Below, piece after piece: positions 1-7,310 of a stretch of 22,805 nt of DNA. Made by a program: the position numbers and the translations under genes. Each line of letters begins with the position of its first letter. Within the stretch, counting starts at the first letter, position 1. Source of the DNA: Bacillota bacterium (GTDB lineage Bacteria; Bacillota; Clostridia; Lachnospirales; Lachnospiraceae); assembly GCA_017861355.1 (NCBI GenBank), contig JAGFXQ010000013.1, positions 1 to 22,805 of the forward strand, given 5' to 3'. The notes beneath the pieces are model-generated. The model worked only from the letters and a program-made list of their open reading frames with translations. It had not been told where the DNA came from and did no database searches.

Positions 1-507
1 CTGGAATTCATCCTATTCGCGGAACAAAGAGCATTTCTAAGTGGTGGTATGACTTATTATTTCAGATATCGTAAGGACTATTTGGCAACGTTGTTCCGTC
101 TGGACAATTACGACCACCTGAGAAAGTGGTTCATTGATAAGGTAATGGAAGCATGCAGAAACATAATCTCTAAGAGAGAGGAGCAGACAAGCGGGGTCAT
201 TGCCAGGGCTAAGACCTTCATCGCAGAGAATTTCAGCAAGGATATCTCCCTGGATGATGTATCAAGAATTGTGGATATCAGTCCCTATTATTTCAGTAAG
301 TTGTTTAAAGAGGAGACCGGAGAGAACTTTATTGAATATCTGACCAATATCAGAATTGAGAGAGCAAAGCAATTGTTACAAAATAAGGAGGTTAGCATAA
401 AGAATATCTGTGTAGAAACAGGATACAGCGACCCGAATTATTTCAGCCGAATATTTAAGAAGCAAGTTGGAATCACACCATCAGAATATCGTGATACGAT
501 TGTGTGA
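1..507 (+). CDS. AraC/YesN-type response regulator, C-terminal part (5' truncated)
   Basis: DNA-binding end of a two-component response regulator. The frame is open from base 1 with no start, so the gene begins left of the window; the first internal Met is at 49. The last ~100 residues form a typical AraC double helix-turn-helix: an 'AENFSKDISLDDVS' first helix set, 'SPYYFSKLFKEETG' recognition helix, linker 'IRIERAKQLL', then 'GYSDPNYFSRIFKKQVG' and the family-ending 'TPSEYR'. The receiver domain is not in the window, so calling it a response regulator rather than a plain AraC activator rests on similarity to YesN-type proteins and on its place before sugar-binding lipoproteins. It probably activates the downstream sugar uptake genes. 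Its stop lies 101 nt before the XylF-like start. Confidence 0.82.
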   Translation: MEFILFAEQRAFLSGGMTYYFRYRKDYLATLFRLDNYDHLRKWFIDKVMEACRNIISKREEQTSGVIARAKTFIAENFSKDISLDDVSRIVDISPYYFSKLFKEETGENFIEYLTNIRIERAKQLLQNKEVSIKNICVETGYSDPNYFSRIFKKQVGITPSEYRDTIV

Positions 508-540
508 AATAAGATTAATTTCAAGAAGGCATAAATAGAG

Positions 541-564
541 CCATTCAAATCAATGGGATTTTTT
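541..564 (+). terminator. weak terminator or attenuator between regulator and XylF-like gene
   Basis: A 5-bp hairpin (CCATT/AATGG, 6-nt loop) is followed by GATTTTTT. A longer pairing is possible between AAGAAG near 522 and CTTCTT near 567. The stem is short, so it may only reduce read-through into the next gene. No separate promoter was seen in this gap. Confidence 0.35.
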
Positions 565-608
565 GGCTTCTTATGAGATACAAAAATAATTTTTTTGGGG
601 GAATGGTT

Positions 609-1658
609 ATGGTAAAAAAATGGATGGTTATCTTAGTGCTTCTAGTAACCGCAACCTTATCTATGACCGGATGCAGTGACAAAAATGAAGATATGAAGGA
701 CACGGATGTGAAGGAGAAGAAGATACAGATCGGATTATCCTTTGACTCCTATGTAATCGAGCGGTGGCAGAGAGACAGAGAAGTATTTGTATCAACGGCA
801 CAAGATCTGGGTGCTGAGGTTAATGTTCAGAATGCAAACGGTGACGTAGAGGAGCAGATATCACAGATTGAATATCTGATTGAAAAGAAAATGGATGTTA
901 TCGTCATCGTAGCAGTCGATTCAGAGGCTTTAAGCGAGGTACTCAAGAAAGCAAAGGATGCAGGAATCATCTGCGTGGCATATGATCGCTTGGTAACCAA
1001 TGCAAATGTTGATCTCTATATCTCCTTTGATAATGAACAGGTTGGTAAGCTCATGGCGGAAGCATTGGTCGCCGGTGTACCGGAGGGCGGTAATATCGTC
1101 ACGATATTCGGACCTAAGACAGATCATAATGTTACTTTAGTAGAGCAGGGTTTCCAAGAGGTCATGAAGGAGAAAGACATCAATATAATCTATTCGGTTT
1201 ATGCGAAAGGTTGGCTGGCCGAAGAAGCATATGATGCAATCAATGCTGCAATGGAGATTAATGATAATATTGATGGGGTATTATGTGGAAATGATAATCT
1301 GGCTACGCAGGCAGTTCTTGCTTTATCCGAGAACCGTATGGCTGGTAAGGTGATCATCACCGGTCAGGATGCCGATTTGGTAGCATGTCAGAGAATTGTA
1401 GAGGGAACACAGACCATGACGGTATATAAGCCGGTAGATAAACTGGCAAAGGCAGCAGCAGAGTATGCCGTAAAGTTGGCAAAGGGCGAGGATATCAATG
1501 TGACCTCAACCATTGATGATGGAAGTAATAAGGTTCCTTATGTCAAACTTGAGCCAATTGCTGTAACGAAGGATAATATCCGTGAAGTAATTATTGAAGG
1601 AGGCTTCCAACAGGAGGAGGACGTCTACTTGAATGTTGCGACGGATGAGGAAGAATAG
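609..1658 (+). CDS. XylF-like sugar-binding lipoprotein
   Basis: Extracytoplasmic sugar-binding protein of the ribose/xylose type (periplasmic-binding fold I), anchored as a lipoprotein. Start chosen at 609 (349 aa) because GGGGGA sits 6 nt upstream; in-frame ATGs at 573 and 603 lack that spacing. Signal peptide residues 1-21, lipobox M-T-G-C with Cys22. Motifs match E. coli XylF closely as I recall it: 'ERWQRDREVF', 'EEQISQIEYLI', 'AYDRLV', 'YISFDNEQVG', 'GQDADLVACQRIVEGTQTMTVYKPVDKLA'-type region near the C-terminus. Xylose is the likely ligand, but other pentoses or hexoses are possible. No ATPase or permease follows directly; the next gene is a second, ChvE-like binding protein. It may therefore be a sensory subunit for a histidine kinase, or a second receptor for the shared importer. 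Codon choice is less biased than in the next gene. Confidence 0.85.
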   Translation: MVKKWMVILVLLVTATLSMTGCSDKNEDMKDTDVKEKKIQIGLSFDSYVIERWQRDREVFVSTAQDLGAEVNVQNANGDVEEQISQIEYLIEKKMDVIVIVAVDSEALSEVLKKAKDAGIICVAYDRLVTNANVDLYISFDNEQVGKLMAEALVAGVPEGGNIVTIFGPKTDHNVTLVEQGFQEVMKEKDINIIYSVYAKGWLAEEAYDAINAAMEINDNIDGVLCGNDNLATQAVLALSENRMAGKVIITGQDADLVACQRIVEGTQTMTVYKPVDKLAKAAAEYAVKLAKGEDINVTSTIDDGSNKVPYVKLEPIAVTKDNIREVIIEGGFQQEEDVYLNVATDEEE

Positions 1659-1891
1659 CATCAGAAACAAGAAAAGACTGTTATATTGTGATCTAGCATA
1701 TATTGGATAATAATAGAATAGGACATATTTGCTTTTTTTATAGCACAATATTGCTATGATTGATGAAAAATCCAATAGTATATCCAATTCAGGTTGAAAA
1801 TATACAGTTATTCGCAAGTTAATCCTATTTTATCTATGTTATTATCTATGTGTAGTAAAAAAAATTACATATTTAATGGGAGGATTGAATT
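1659..1891 (+). promoter_or_regulatory. AT-rich intergenic region with a 6-bp inverted repeat
   Basis: No gene seen. It contains a perfect inverted repeat, ATAGCA-N6-TGCTAT (1740-1757), that could be an operator for the ChvE-like gene. Hexamers such as TTGCTT (1729) and TTGAAA (1794) occur but none has a well-spaced -10, so no promoter is assigned. There is no clear terminator after the XylF-like gene. The RBS GGGAGG (1878-1883) belongs to the next gene. Confidence 0.3.
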
Positions 1892-2956
1892 ATGAAGAAA
1901 AAGTTAATAGGTTTATTAATGTGCCTCGTTCTTGTTTCCTCAATGTTCGTAGGCTGCCAGGGTGGCGACGGCGGTAAAAAAGTCGGCGTAGCAATGCCTA
2001 CAAAGGACTTACAGAGATGGAACCAAGATGGTTCTAACATGAAGGCATCACTTGAAAAAGCTGGCTATACTGTAGATTTACAGTATGCTAACAACGACAT
2101 CGCTACTCAGGTTTCTCAGATTGAGAACATGATCACTGGTGGATGTGACGTATTAGTTATCGCTTCTATCGATGGCGGTTCTTTAGGAACAGTTCTGAAA
2201 GAAGCAAAAGAGAAGAAGATCCCGGTTATTGCATACGATCGTTTGATCATGGATACCGATGCAGTTTCCTACTATGCTACCTTTGATAACTACAAAGTAG
2301 GTACTATCCAGGGTCAGTATATTGTTGATACCTTAGACCTTAACAATCAGGCAGGTCCCTTCAATATCGAGTTATTCACCGGTTCACCTGATGATAACAA
2401 TGCTCGTTTCTTCTTCGGCGGCGCTATGGATATCTTAACACCTTTCATCGAGAGTGGTAAGTTAAATGTAGTTTCCGGTCAGAAGGCATTTGAAGAAGTT
2501 GCTACTCTTAACTGGTCTACAGAAGAAGCTCAGAAGAGAATGGAAAACTTAATCACAGCTTACTATGCAGATGGAACTAAGCTTGATGTTGTTTATTCCT
2601 CCAATGACTCTTGTGCTATCGGTATTACTAACGCTTTAGTTAACGCTGGTTACACCAAAGACAACTTCCCGATCTTAACCGGTCAGGATTGTGATGTTAC
2701 CTCCATGAAGAACATTCTTGCAGGAACACAGTCTATGTCTATCTTCAAGGATACTCGTACCTTGGCAGATAAGGTTGTTGAGATGGTTAACGCTATCTTA
2801 GGTGGTAAAGAGGTTCCTGTTAACGATACAAAGACCTATGATAACGGAACAGGTATCATTCCTTCCTTCCTTTGCGATCCCGTATTTGCTGATATTAATA
2901 ACTATAAAGCATTATTAATTGATACTAAGTATTACACTGAGGATCAGTTAAAGTAA
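1892..2956 (+). CDS. ChvE-like multiple-monosaccharide-binding lipoprotein
   Basis: Substrate-binding lipoprotein of a multiple-monosaccharide ABC importer (ChvE family; ligands in known members include glucose, galactose, xylose and arabinose). 354 aa, the family's usual length. RBS GGGAGG 8 nt before ATG. Signal peptide 1-21, lipobox F-V-G-C with Cys22. Family motifs: 'VGVAMPTK' after the lipid anchor, 'DLQYANNDIATQVSQIENM', 'VLVIASIDG', 'IAYDRLI', 'VSYYATFDN', and 'LTGQDCDVTSMKNILAGTQSMSIFKDTRTLA' near the end. The gene is rich in codons typical of highly expressed clostridial genes (GGT, GCT, AAC, TTC, GAC), unlike the XylF-like gene before it. It is followed by a strong terminator and then the ATPase and permease genes, so it is probably made in large excess over them. 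The ligand cannot be fixed from sequence alone. Confidence 0.92.
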   Translation: MKKKLIGLLMCLVLVSSMFVGCQGGDGGKKVGVAMPTKDLQRWNQDGSNMKASLEKAGYTVDLQYANNDIATQVSQIENMITGGCDVLVIASIDGGSLGTVLKEAKEKKIPVIAYDRLIMDTDAVSYYATFDNYKVGTIQGQYIVDTLDLNNQAGPFNIELFTGSPDDNNARFFFGGAMDILTPFIESGKLNVVSGQKAFEEVATLNWSTEEAQKRMENLITAYYADGTKLDVVYSSNDSCAIGITNALVNAGYTKDNFPILTGQDCDVTSMKNILAGTQSMSIFKDTRTLADKVVEMVNAILGGKEVPVNDTKTYDNGTGIIPSFLCDPVFADINNYKALLIDTKYYTEDQLK

Positions 2957-2972
2957 TCAACACACAAAGATT

Positions 2973-3014
2973 AGGGTGTTGTAGCAAAGTAAAATACTGC
3001 GACACCCTTTTTTT
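2973..3014 (+). terminator. Rho-independent terminator after the ChvE-like gene
   Basis: A 14-bp stem (AGGGTGT.../...ACACCCT, with two G-U pairs) is followed by seven or more T. It lies inside the transport operon, between binding protein and ATPase, so it likely acts as a partial terminator that sets the ratio of the two products. Confidence 0.9.
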
Positions 3015-3141
3015 CCATGTATAACCTCAGCTGGGTATAACCCTCATAGAGGTATTGCAGTACTTTAATAATATGGTTTCGGTCTTGGCTTAGCTCGCTA
3101 ATATTAGACAGAATAACCAAATATATTTAGGAGGGGTCAAA

Positions 3142-4680
3142 TTGGCAGCAATATTGTTGGAAATGAAAAATATTACCAAACGCTTCCCCGGAGTCAAAGC
3201 ATTAGATAATGTTAACCTTCAAGTTACCGAAGGCGAAATTCATGCACTTGTTGGCGAAAATGGGGCTGGTAAATCAACACTTATGAATGTTTTAAGTGGA
3301 ATTTATCCTCATGGAAGCTATGAAGGAGAGATTCTTTATCAAGGCGAAGAATGTAAATTCAACGTGATAAAGGATAGTGAAGAAAAAGGTATTGTAATAA
3401 TACATCAAGAGCTTGCTCTTGTTCCATATATGACGATTGGTGAGAATATGTTCCTTGGTAACGAGCGTGGTAAAGCGGTTCGTATCGATTGGGAAGAGAC
3501 CTATCGTAAAGCAGACGAATTGTTGGCAACCGTCGGACTTCATGAATCCTCAAGAACTCTGATTAAGGATATTGGTGTCGGTAAGCAGCAGTTGGTAGAG
3601 ATTGCGAAAGCTCTGGCTAAGAATGTTAAGCTATTAATTCTTGATGAGCCTACCGCATCCTTAAATGAAGCAGATTCCCGTAAATTGTTAGATTTATTGC
3701 TTCAGTTTAAGAAAGAAGGACTTACTTCGATTATTATTTCTCATAAGTTAAATGAGATTTCATATGTTGCAGACAAAATTACTATTATTCGTGATGGTGC
3801 TACCATTGAAACCTTGGATAATAGGGTGGAAGAGATCAAAGAAGAGAGAATTATCAAAGGAATGGTTGGACGTACCTTGACAGACCGTTTCCCGAGAAGA
3901 GAGAATGTTCCGATCGGTGAAACTAATCTGGAGGTGAAGAACTGGACCGTATTCCATCCTCAATACGCAGGACGTAAAGTGGTTGATAATGTATCACTTC
4001 ATGTTCGTAAAGGTGAGGTTGTCGGCATTGCCGGTCTTATGGGTGCAGGACGTACTGAATTAGCTCTTTCGATCTTTGGAAAAAGCTATGGTGTAGATAT
4101 CACCGGTACTTTGTTATTGAATGGACAAGAAGCCAAGCTTCACAGCTCCCGTCAAGCAATTGATAAAAAAATTGCGTATATCACAGAGGATCGTAAAGGT
4201 GATGGTTTAGTACTTAGTAATCCGATCCGTGTTAACACAACACTGGCGAATATGGCTGGAGTTAGTAAGAATGGAGTAATTGACAATCATCTCGAAATGG
4301 ATGCAACCAATAAATATATTGAAAAGTTAAGAACAAAGTGTACTTCCGGTGAGCAGATGGTTGGTAACTTAAGTGGTGGCAATCAGCAGAAAGTACTCAT
4401 TAGTAAGTGGATGTTTGCAAATCCCGATATTATGATACTTGATGAGCCGACCCGTGGTATTGATGTTGGTGCAAAATATGAGATTTATTGTATCATTAAT
4501 CAATTAGTAGCTGAAGGTAAATCAATTCTTATGATTTCCTCTGAATTACCGGAGCTGCTCGGCATGTGTGACCGTATTTATGTCATGAATGAAGGTAGAA
4601 TGGTAGGAGAAGTAACGAAGGAAGAAGCTACTCAGGAACTTATCATGGGACAAATATTAAAATCAAGTAAAGGAGTATAG
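3142..4680 (+). CDS. Sugar ABC importer ATPase (two fused ATP-binding domains)
   Basis: Energising subunit of the multiple-monosaccharide importer (MmsA/GguA, RbsA/MglA class), a cytosolic protein bound to the permease. 512 aa with two tandem nucleotide-binding domains. Domain 1 has Walker A GENGAGKST (38-46), an atypical signature region 'GVGKQQLVEIAKAL', and Walker B 'LLILDEPTASL'. Domain 2 has the degenerate P-loop 'GLMGAGRTE' usual for this class, signature 'LSGGNQQKV' and 'IMILDEPTRGID'. The start is TTG, supported by AGGAGGGG 5 nt upstream. The permease starts 2 nt after the stop, so they are co-translated. A ~125-nt leader lies between the upstream terminator and this start; no convincing promoter was seen in it, so expression may depend on read-through. 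Confidence 0.95.
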   Translation: MAAILLEMKNITKRFPGVKALDNVNLQVTEGEIHALVGENGAGKSTLMNVLSGIYPHGSYEGEILYQGEECKFNVIKDSEEKGIVIIHQELALVPYMTIGENMFLGNERGKAVRIDWEETYRKADELLATVGLHESSRTLIKDIGVGKQQLVEIAKALAKNVKLLILDEPTASLNEADSRKLLDLLLQFKKEGLTSIIISHKLNEISYVADKITIIRDGATIETLDNRVEEIKEERIIKGMVGRTLTDRFPRRENVPIGETNLEVKNWTVFHPQYAGRKVVDNVSLHVRKGEVVGIAGLMGAGRTELALSIFGKSYGVDITGTLLLNGQEAKLHSSRQAIDKKIAYITEDRKGDGLVLSNPIRVNTTLANMAGVSKNGVIDNHLEMDATNKYIEKLRTKCTSGEQMVGNLSGGNQQKVLISKWMFANPDIMILDEPTRGIDVGAKYEIYCIINQLVAEGKSILMISSELPELLGMCDRIYVMNEGRMVGEVTKEEATQELIMGQILKSSKGV

Positions 4681-4682
4681 CG

Positions 4683-5840
4683 ATGGATAAAGTAAAAGAA
4701 CTATTAAAAAAGAATACGATGATTATCGCGCTTATCGTAGTTACTATATTTTTCACAATAACAACAAACGGAACATTACTTGTTCCTCAGAATGTAACGA
4801 ACCTCATTGCTCAGAACGGCTATGTCGTTATACTGGCAGTCGGTATGTTGATTTGTATTTTGACCGGTGGTAACATCGATTTGTCCGTTGGATCTATTGT
4901 ATGTTTGGTTGGCTCAATCGCAGGTACCTTAATCGTTAATAAGCATGTAAACAATTGGGTGGCGATTATCATTTGTCTTGCGGTCGGAATTTTGATCGGT
5001 GTTATTCAAGGTTACTGGATTGCATATTTAAGAATACCGGCTTTCATTGTTACACTCGCAGGTATGTTATTATGGCGTGGTGTTGCACTGATCGTTCTGG
5101 ATGGACTTACCGTATCTCCTTTCCCGGATGACTATTTAAATCTATTCAATAGCTATGTACCTGATATATTCCATGGCAGTATCAATATTCTTGCTATTAT
5201 AGTAGGTATTGTGGTTTGTATCATCTATGTACTGGCTCAGAGTATAGCAAGAATTAACAGAAGAAAGAAAGGTCATCAGCTTAATTCTGTTTTATCCGAA
5301 GTAAGTCAGATTGTTATTATCTGTGTTGTTGTTATGGCATTGGCACTCTCCCTGTCCAATCATAAGGGTATTCCGATGATTCTGGTTTTATTAGCATTGA
5401 TTGTATTTGCGTATACTTATTATACAACCAAGACAGTACCCGGTCGTTACCTTTACGCTATGGGCGGTAATGAGAAGGCAGCAAAATTAAGCGGTATCAA
5501 TACGAACCGTGTTCTCTTCTTTGCTTATGTTAATATGGCATTCTTAAGTGCTGTTGCAGCTCTTGTATGTGTTGCTCGTTTTAATTCTGCAGCTCCTACA
5601 GCAGGTGTGAACTACGAATTAGATGCGATAGGCGCCTGTTATATCGGTGGAGCGAGCGCATACGGCGGTATCGGTTCTGTTCCGAGAGTAGTAATCGGTG
5701 CAATCTTCATGGGCGTTCTTAATAACGGTATGTCCATTATGGGTATCGACAGTAATATTCAGAAGGTAGTTAAGGGTGTTGTATTACTTGCAGCGGTTAC
5801 CTTCGACGTACTTTCTAAGAAGAGAGGCAAATTAGCATAA
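4683..5840 (+). CDS. Sugar ABC importer permease (MmsB/GguB-like)
   Basis: Membrane-spanning subunit of the multiple-monosaccharide importer; 385 aa, typical for the GguB/MmsB branch and longer than RbsC. Many hydrophobic segments span the length. The signature 'GGNIDLSVGSIV' appears near residue 60, and the cytoplasmic coupling loop 'PGRYLYAMGGNEKAAKLSGI' near residue 260. A charged stretch with 'RINRRKKG' near residue 190 is a feature of this longer branch. ATG lies 2 nt after the ATPase stop, with AAGGAG inside the ATPase gene's end, which indicates tight translational coupling. A strong terminator ends the operon ~50 nt downstream. Confidence 0.94.
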   Translation: MDKVKELLKKNTMIIALIVVTIFFTITTNGTLLVPQNVTNLIAQNGYVVILAVGMLICILTGGNIDLSVGSIVCLVGSIAGTLIVNKHVNNWVAIIICLAVGILIGVIQGYWIAYLRIPAFIVTLAGMLLWRGVALIVLDGLTVSPFPDDYLNLFNSYVPDIFHGSINILAIIVGIVVCIIYVLAQSIARINRRKKGHQLNSVLSEVSQIVIICVVVMALALSLSNHKGIPMILVLLALIVFAYTYYTTKTVPGRYLYAMGGNEKAAKLSGINTNRVLFFAYVNMAFLSAVAALVCVARFNSAAPTAGVNYELDAIGACYIGGASAYGGIGSVPRVVIGAIFMGVLNNGMSIMGIDSNIQKVVKGVVLLAAVTFDVLSKKRGKLA

Positions 5841-5892
5841 CCAAATAATATGCAGACAAGGCTTTGACTTTGACTCCTATATGTATTTTAAG

Positions 5893-5950
5893 AACAGAGG
5901 GCTTAGAGAGGAATGAATAATTTCATCCTTTCTAAGCTCTCTGTTTTATT
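5893..5950 (+). terminator. Rho-independent terminator ending the sugar importer operon
   Basis: A 19-bp stem (AACAGAG.../...CTCTGTT, two G-U pairs) with a ~15-nt loop, followed by TTTTATTTAAT. It is the end of the ATPase-permease transcript. Confidence 0.88.
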
Positions 5951-5994
5951 TAATAATTTTTCATAAATCTTTAAACGTGAATTTTTTTCTTACT

Positions 5995-6023
5995 TTGTGG
6001 AAATAATTTTATCAGTGTAATGA
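5995..6023 (+). promoter_or_regulatory. candidate sigma-A promoter for the lipoprotein gene
   Basis: TTGTGG, 17 nt, TAATGA. Both boxes are imperfect, but the position between a terminator and a gene with a strong RBS makes a promoter here likely. Confidence 0.38.
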
Positions 6024-6048
6024 ATTCATTATTTTAAGGAGGAATTTT

Positions 6049-6705
6049 ATGAAATTAAAAGTAACAATGATTACTCTCGTTTTATTAATGTTAATATTAA
6101 CTGGCTGTGGGAAGAAAGTGAATAATGCAACCAATCCTACCTCATCACCAGCACCAACAAAAGCTGCAGTGACTACTGCACCTACTACTGCACCCACAAC
6201 AGCTCCGACTACCGCAGCAACTGCAACGGTAGCACCGACTGCTGCTGGAGGCAAAACTCCGGATGTTGTAACCACCGCATCCATTGTTGATAATGAAGCA
6301 GCATTTTTAAAGGCAATCAGTAAAGATGGTACGTGGATCATCGCAATAATTAAGGATCTTAAGACGGATAAAGAGCTATTAATGGAAGGTGAGTTCAAAA
6401 ACGGTAAAAAGGATGATGCCGGCAAAGAACTATATCAGCGTAAACTGGCTCTCTATTCTCAGGATGAGAACAGAAATATCACGGCACGTTATACTCTTAC
6501 AGCACCTAAATTAACTGTAACCAGCCCTGTGGCAAGCATTCAACATGGAGCCTTTATAGGAGATTTATATGTATCAGTAAAGGATTTTCAACTAATCGAT
6601 GCGGTAGTAGATGGCAATGTATATTTTACCTCGGATGAAGCAAAAAGTACCTTTAAGATGGATGCTACCAGCAAGGTTACCGGCAAACAGGAACTGAAGA
6701 AATAG
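6049..6705 (+). CDS. Lipoprotein with Thr/Pro/Ala-rich linker
   Basis: Surface lipoprotein of 218 aa; function unknown. RBS AAGGAGG 6 nt before ATG. Signal peptide 1-19, lipobox L-T-G-C with Cys20. Residues ~26-70 are low-complexity, with repeated PTTA units that probably form an extended, perhaps glycosylated, stalk through the wall. The last ~140 residues are a folded domain rich in short beta-strand-like segments ('ARYTLTAPKLTVTSP', 'GAFIGDLYVSVKDFQLIDAVVDGNVYF'). These in/out hydrophobic repeats recall bactofilin-like or right-handed beta-helix polymer-forming domains; that similarity is from memory and weak. It is monocistronic between two terminators. It could equally be an uncharacterised cell-wall-associated protein family. 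Confidence 0.8.
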   Translation: MKLKVTMITLVLLMLILTGCGKKVNNATNPTSSPAPTKAAVTTAPTTAPTTAPTTAATATVAPTAAGGKTPDVVTTASIVDNEAAFLKAISKDGTWIIAIIKDLKTDKELLMEGEFKNGKKDDAGKELYQRKLALYSQDENRNITARYTLTAPKLTVTSPVASIQHGAFIGDLYVSVKDFQLIDAVVDGNVYFTSDEAKSTFKMDATSKVTGKQELKK

Positions 6706-6725
6706 ACTAAATAATATCATTAATT

Positions 6726-6750
6726 AAGGGGTGACAATGTCGCCCCTTTT
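6726..6750 (+). terminator. Rho-independent terminator of the lipoprotein gene
   Basis: A 10-bp stem (AAGGGGTGAC/GTCGCCCCTT, one G-U pair) with an AAT loop and a short T tail, 20 nt after the stop codon. Confidence 0.87.
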
Positions 6751-6798
6751 ATTCTGTAATAGGAAATTGCGTCTCAGCAAACGGACACTTTTTATTTC

Positions 6799-6828
6799 TT
6801 GGACATTTGAGTGGTCTCATGATAGAAT
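6799..6828 (+). promoter_or_regulatory. candidate promoter for the small unknown gene
   Basis: TTGGAC, 18 nt, TAGAAT, about 45 nt before the ATG at 6874. Spacing and context fit sigma-A. Confidence 0.5.
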
Positions 6829-6873
6829 GAGAGCAGTAATTTATGAAAATGGTAATTGATAGGAGGTTTTATA

Positions 6874-7188
6874 ATGACAGAAGAAATAGGACAATTGGAT
6901 CTAGAACTGAAAGGTTTATTTATAGAATCTAAGCTGGATGAGTTAGTTGATCTGATGAATCAACAGCCGGATCAGATAGTCAAGGAGATTAGCGACTATA
7001 ATTGGAATATTGTAAAGAAATATTATGATACTGAGCGTTTTGACTTGTTGCTGCAGCATCTGAAGTTTGTTGCCTACACCTGCTTTGTAGTTGAATATGC
7101 TCACCAGATTAAACTAATCAGTGATGATGCTTTCAGCATTATGATGATGATCTATAATGATATTTATGAGCTGAAGAAGCAACAGTAG
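6874..7188 (+). CDS. Small acidic protein of unknown function
   Basis: 104-aa protein, not recognised. Start set at ATG 6874, 7 nt after AGGAGG (6861-6866); an upstream in-frame TTG at 6856 lies before that RBS and is unlikely. No signal peptide or membrane segment; probably cytosolic. The sequence is acidic at the N-terminus ('MTEEIGQLDLELKG') and appears mostly helical. It contains 'YYDTERFDLLLQHLKFVAYTCFVVEYAHQI' in two adjacent helix-like blocks and ends in 'YNDIYELKKQQ'. It has its own candidate promoter and precedes asnA, which has a separate promoter, so no functional link is implied. It may be a clade-restricted family. Confidence 0.75.
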   Translation: MTEEIGQLDLELKGLFIESKLDELVDLMNQQPDQIVKEISDYNWNIVKKYYDTERFDLLLQHLKFVAYTCFVVEYAHQIKLISDDAFSIMMMIYNDIYELKKQQ

Positions 7189-7193
7189 CACAT

Positions 7194-7223
7194 GGAATAC
7201 ATACGTATTCCAGGAATGTATTC
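7194..7223 (+). repeat. overlapping inverted repeats between small gene and asnA
   Basis: GGAATAC (7194-7200) can pair with GTATTCC (7205-7211) across a 4-nt loop. The overlapping GAATACAT (7195-7202) can instead pair with ATGTATTC (7216-7223). The two folds exclude each other. There is no T-run, so this is not a standard terminator; it lies just before the asnA promoter. Confidence 0.45.
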
Positions 7224-7235
7224 TTATTCAAATCA

Positions 7236-7264
7236 TTGACAAAGTATGAATAAAAATGTAAAAT
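7236..7264 (+). promoter_or_regulatory. sigma-A promoter of asnA
   Basis: Perfect -35 TTGACA, 17 nt, -10 TAAAAT, giving a leader of about 40 nt. The leader is too short for a T-box. Confidence 0.78.
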
Positions 7265-7310
7265 GTGCTACATAGTGTAAAAGAACTTTGTTCTATTAGG
7301 AGGATGAACC

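Noticed and set aside
1506..1817. 103-aa minus-strand frame after the XylF-like gene
   Set aside because: It overlaps a well-supported gene, has no RBS, and its composition is that of AT-rich noncoding DNA.
6012..6425. 137-aa minus-strand frame opposite the lipoprotein gene
   Set aside because: Its Val/Ala/Gly runs are the mirror of the PTTA linker. It has no RBS and lies antisense to a gene with a clear lipobox and RBS.
7265..7310. T-box leader upstream of asnA
   Set aside because: The leader is about 40 nt and lacks the T-box and a specifier structure.
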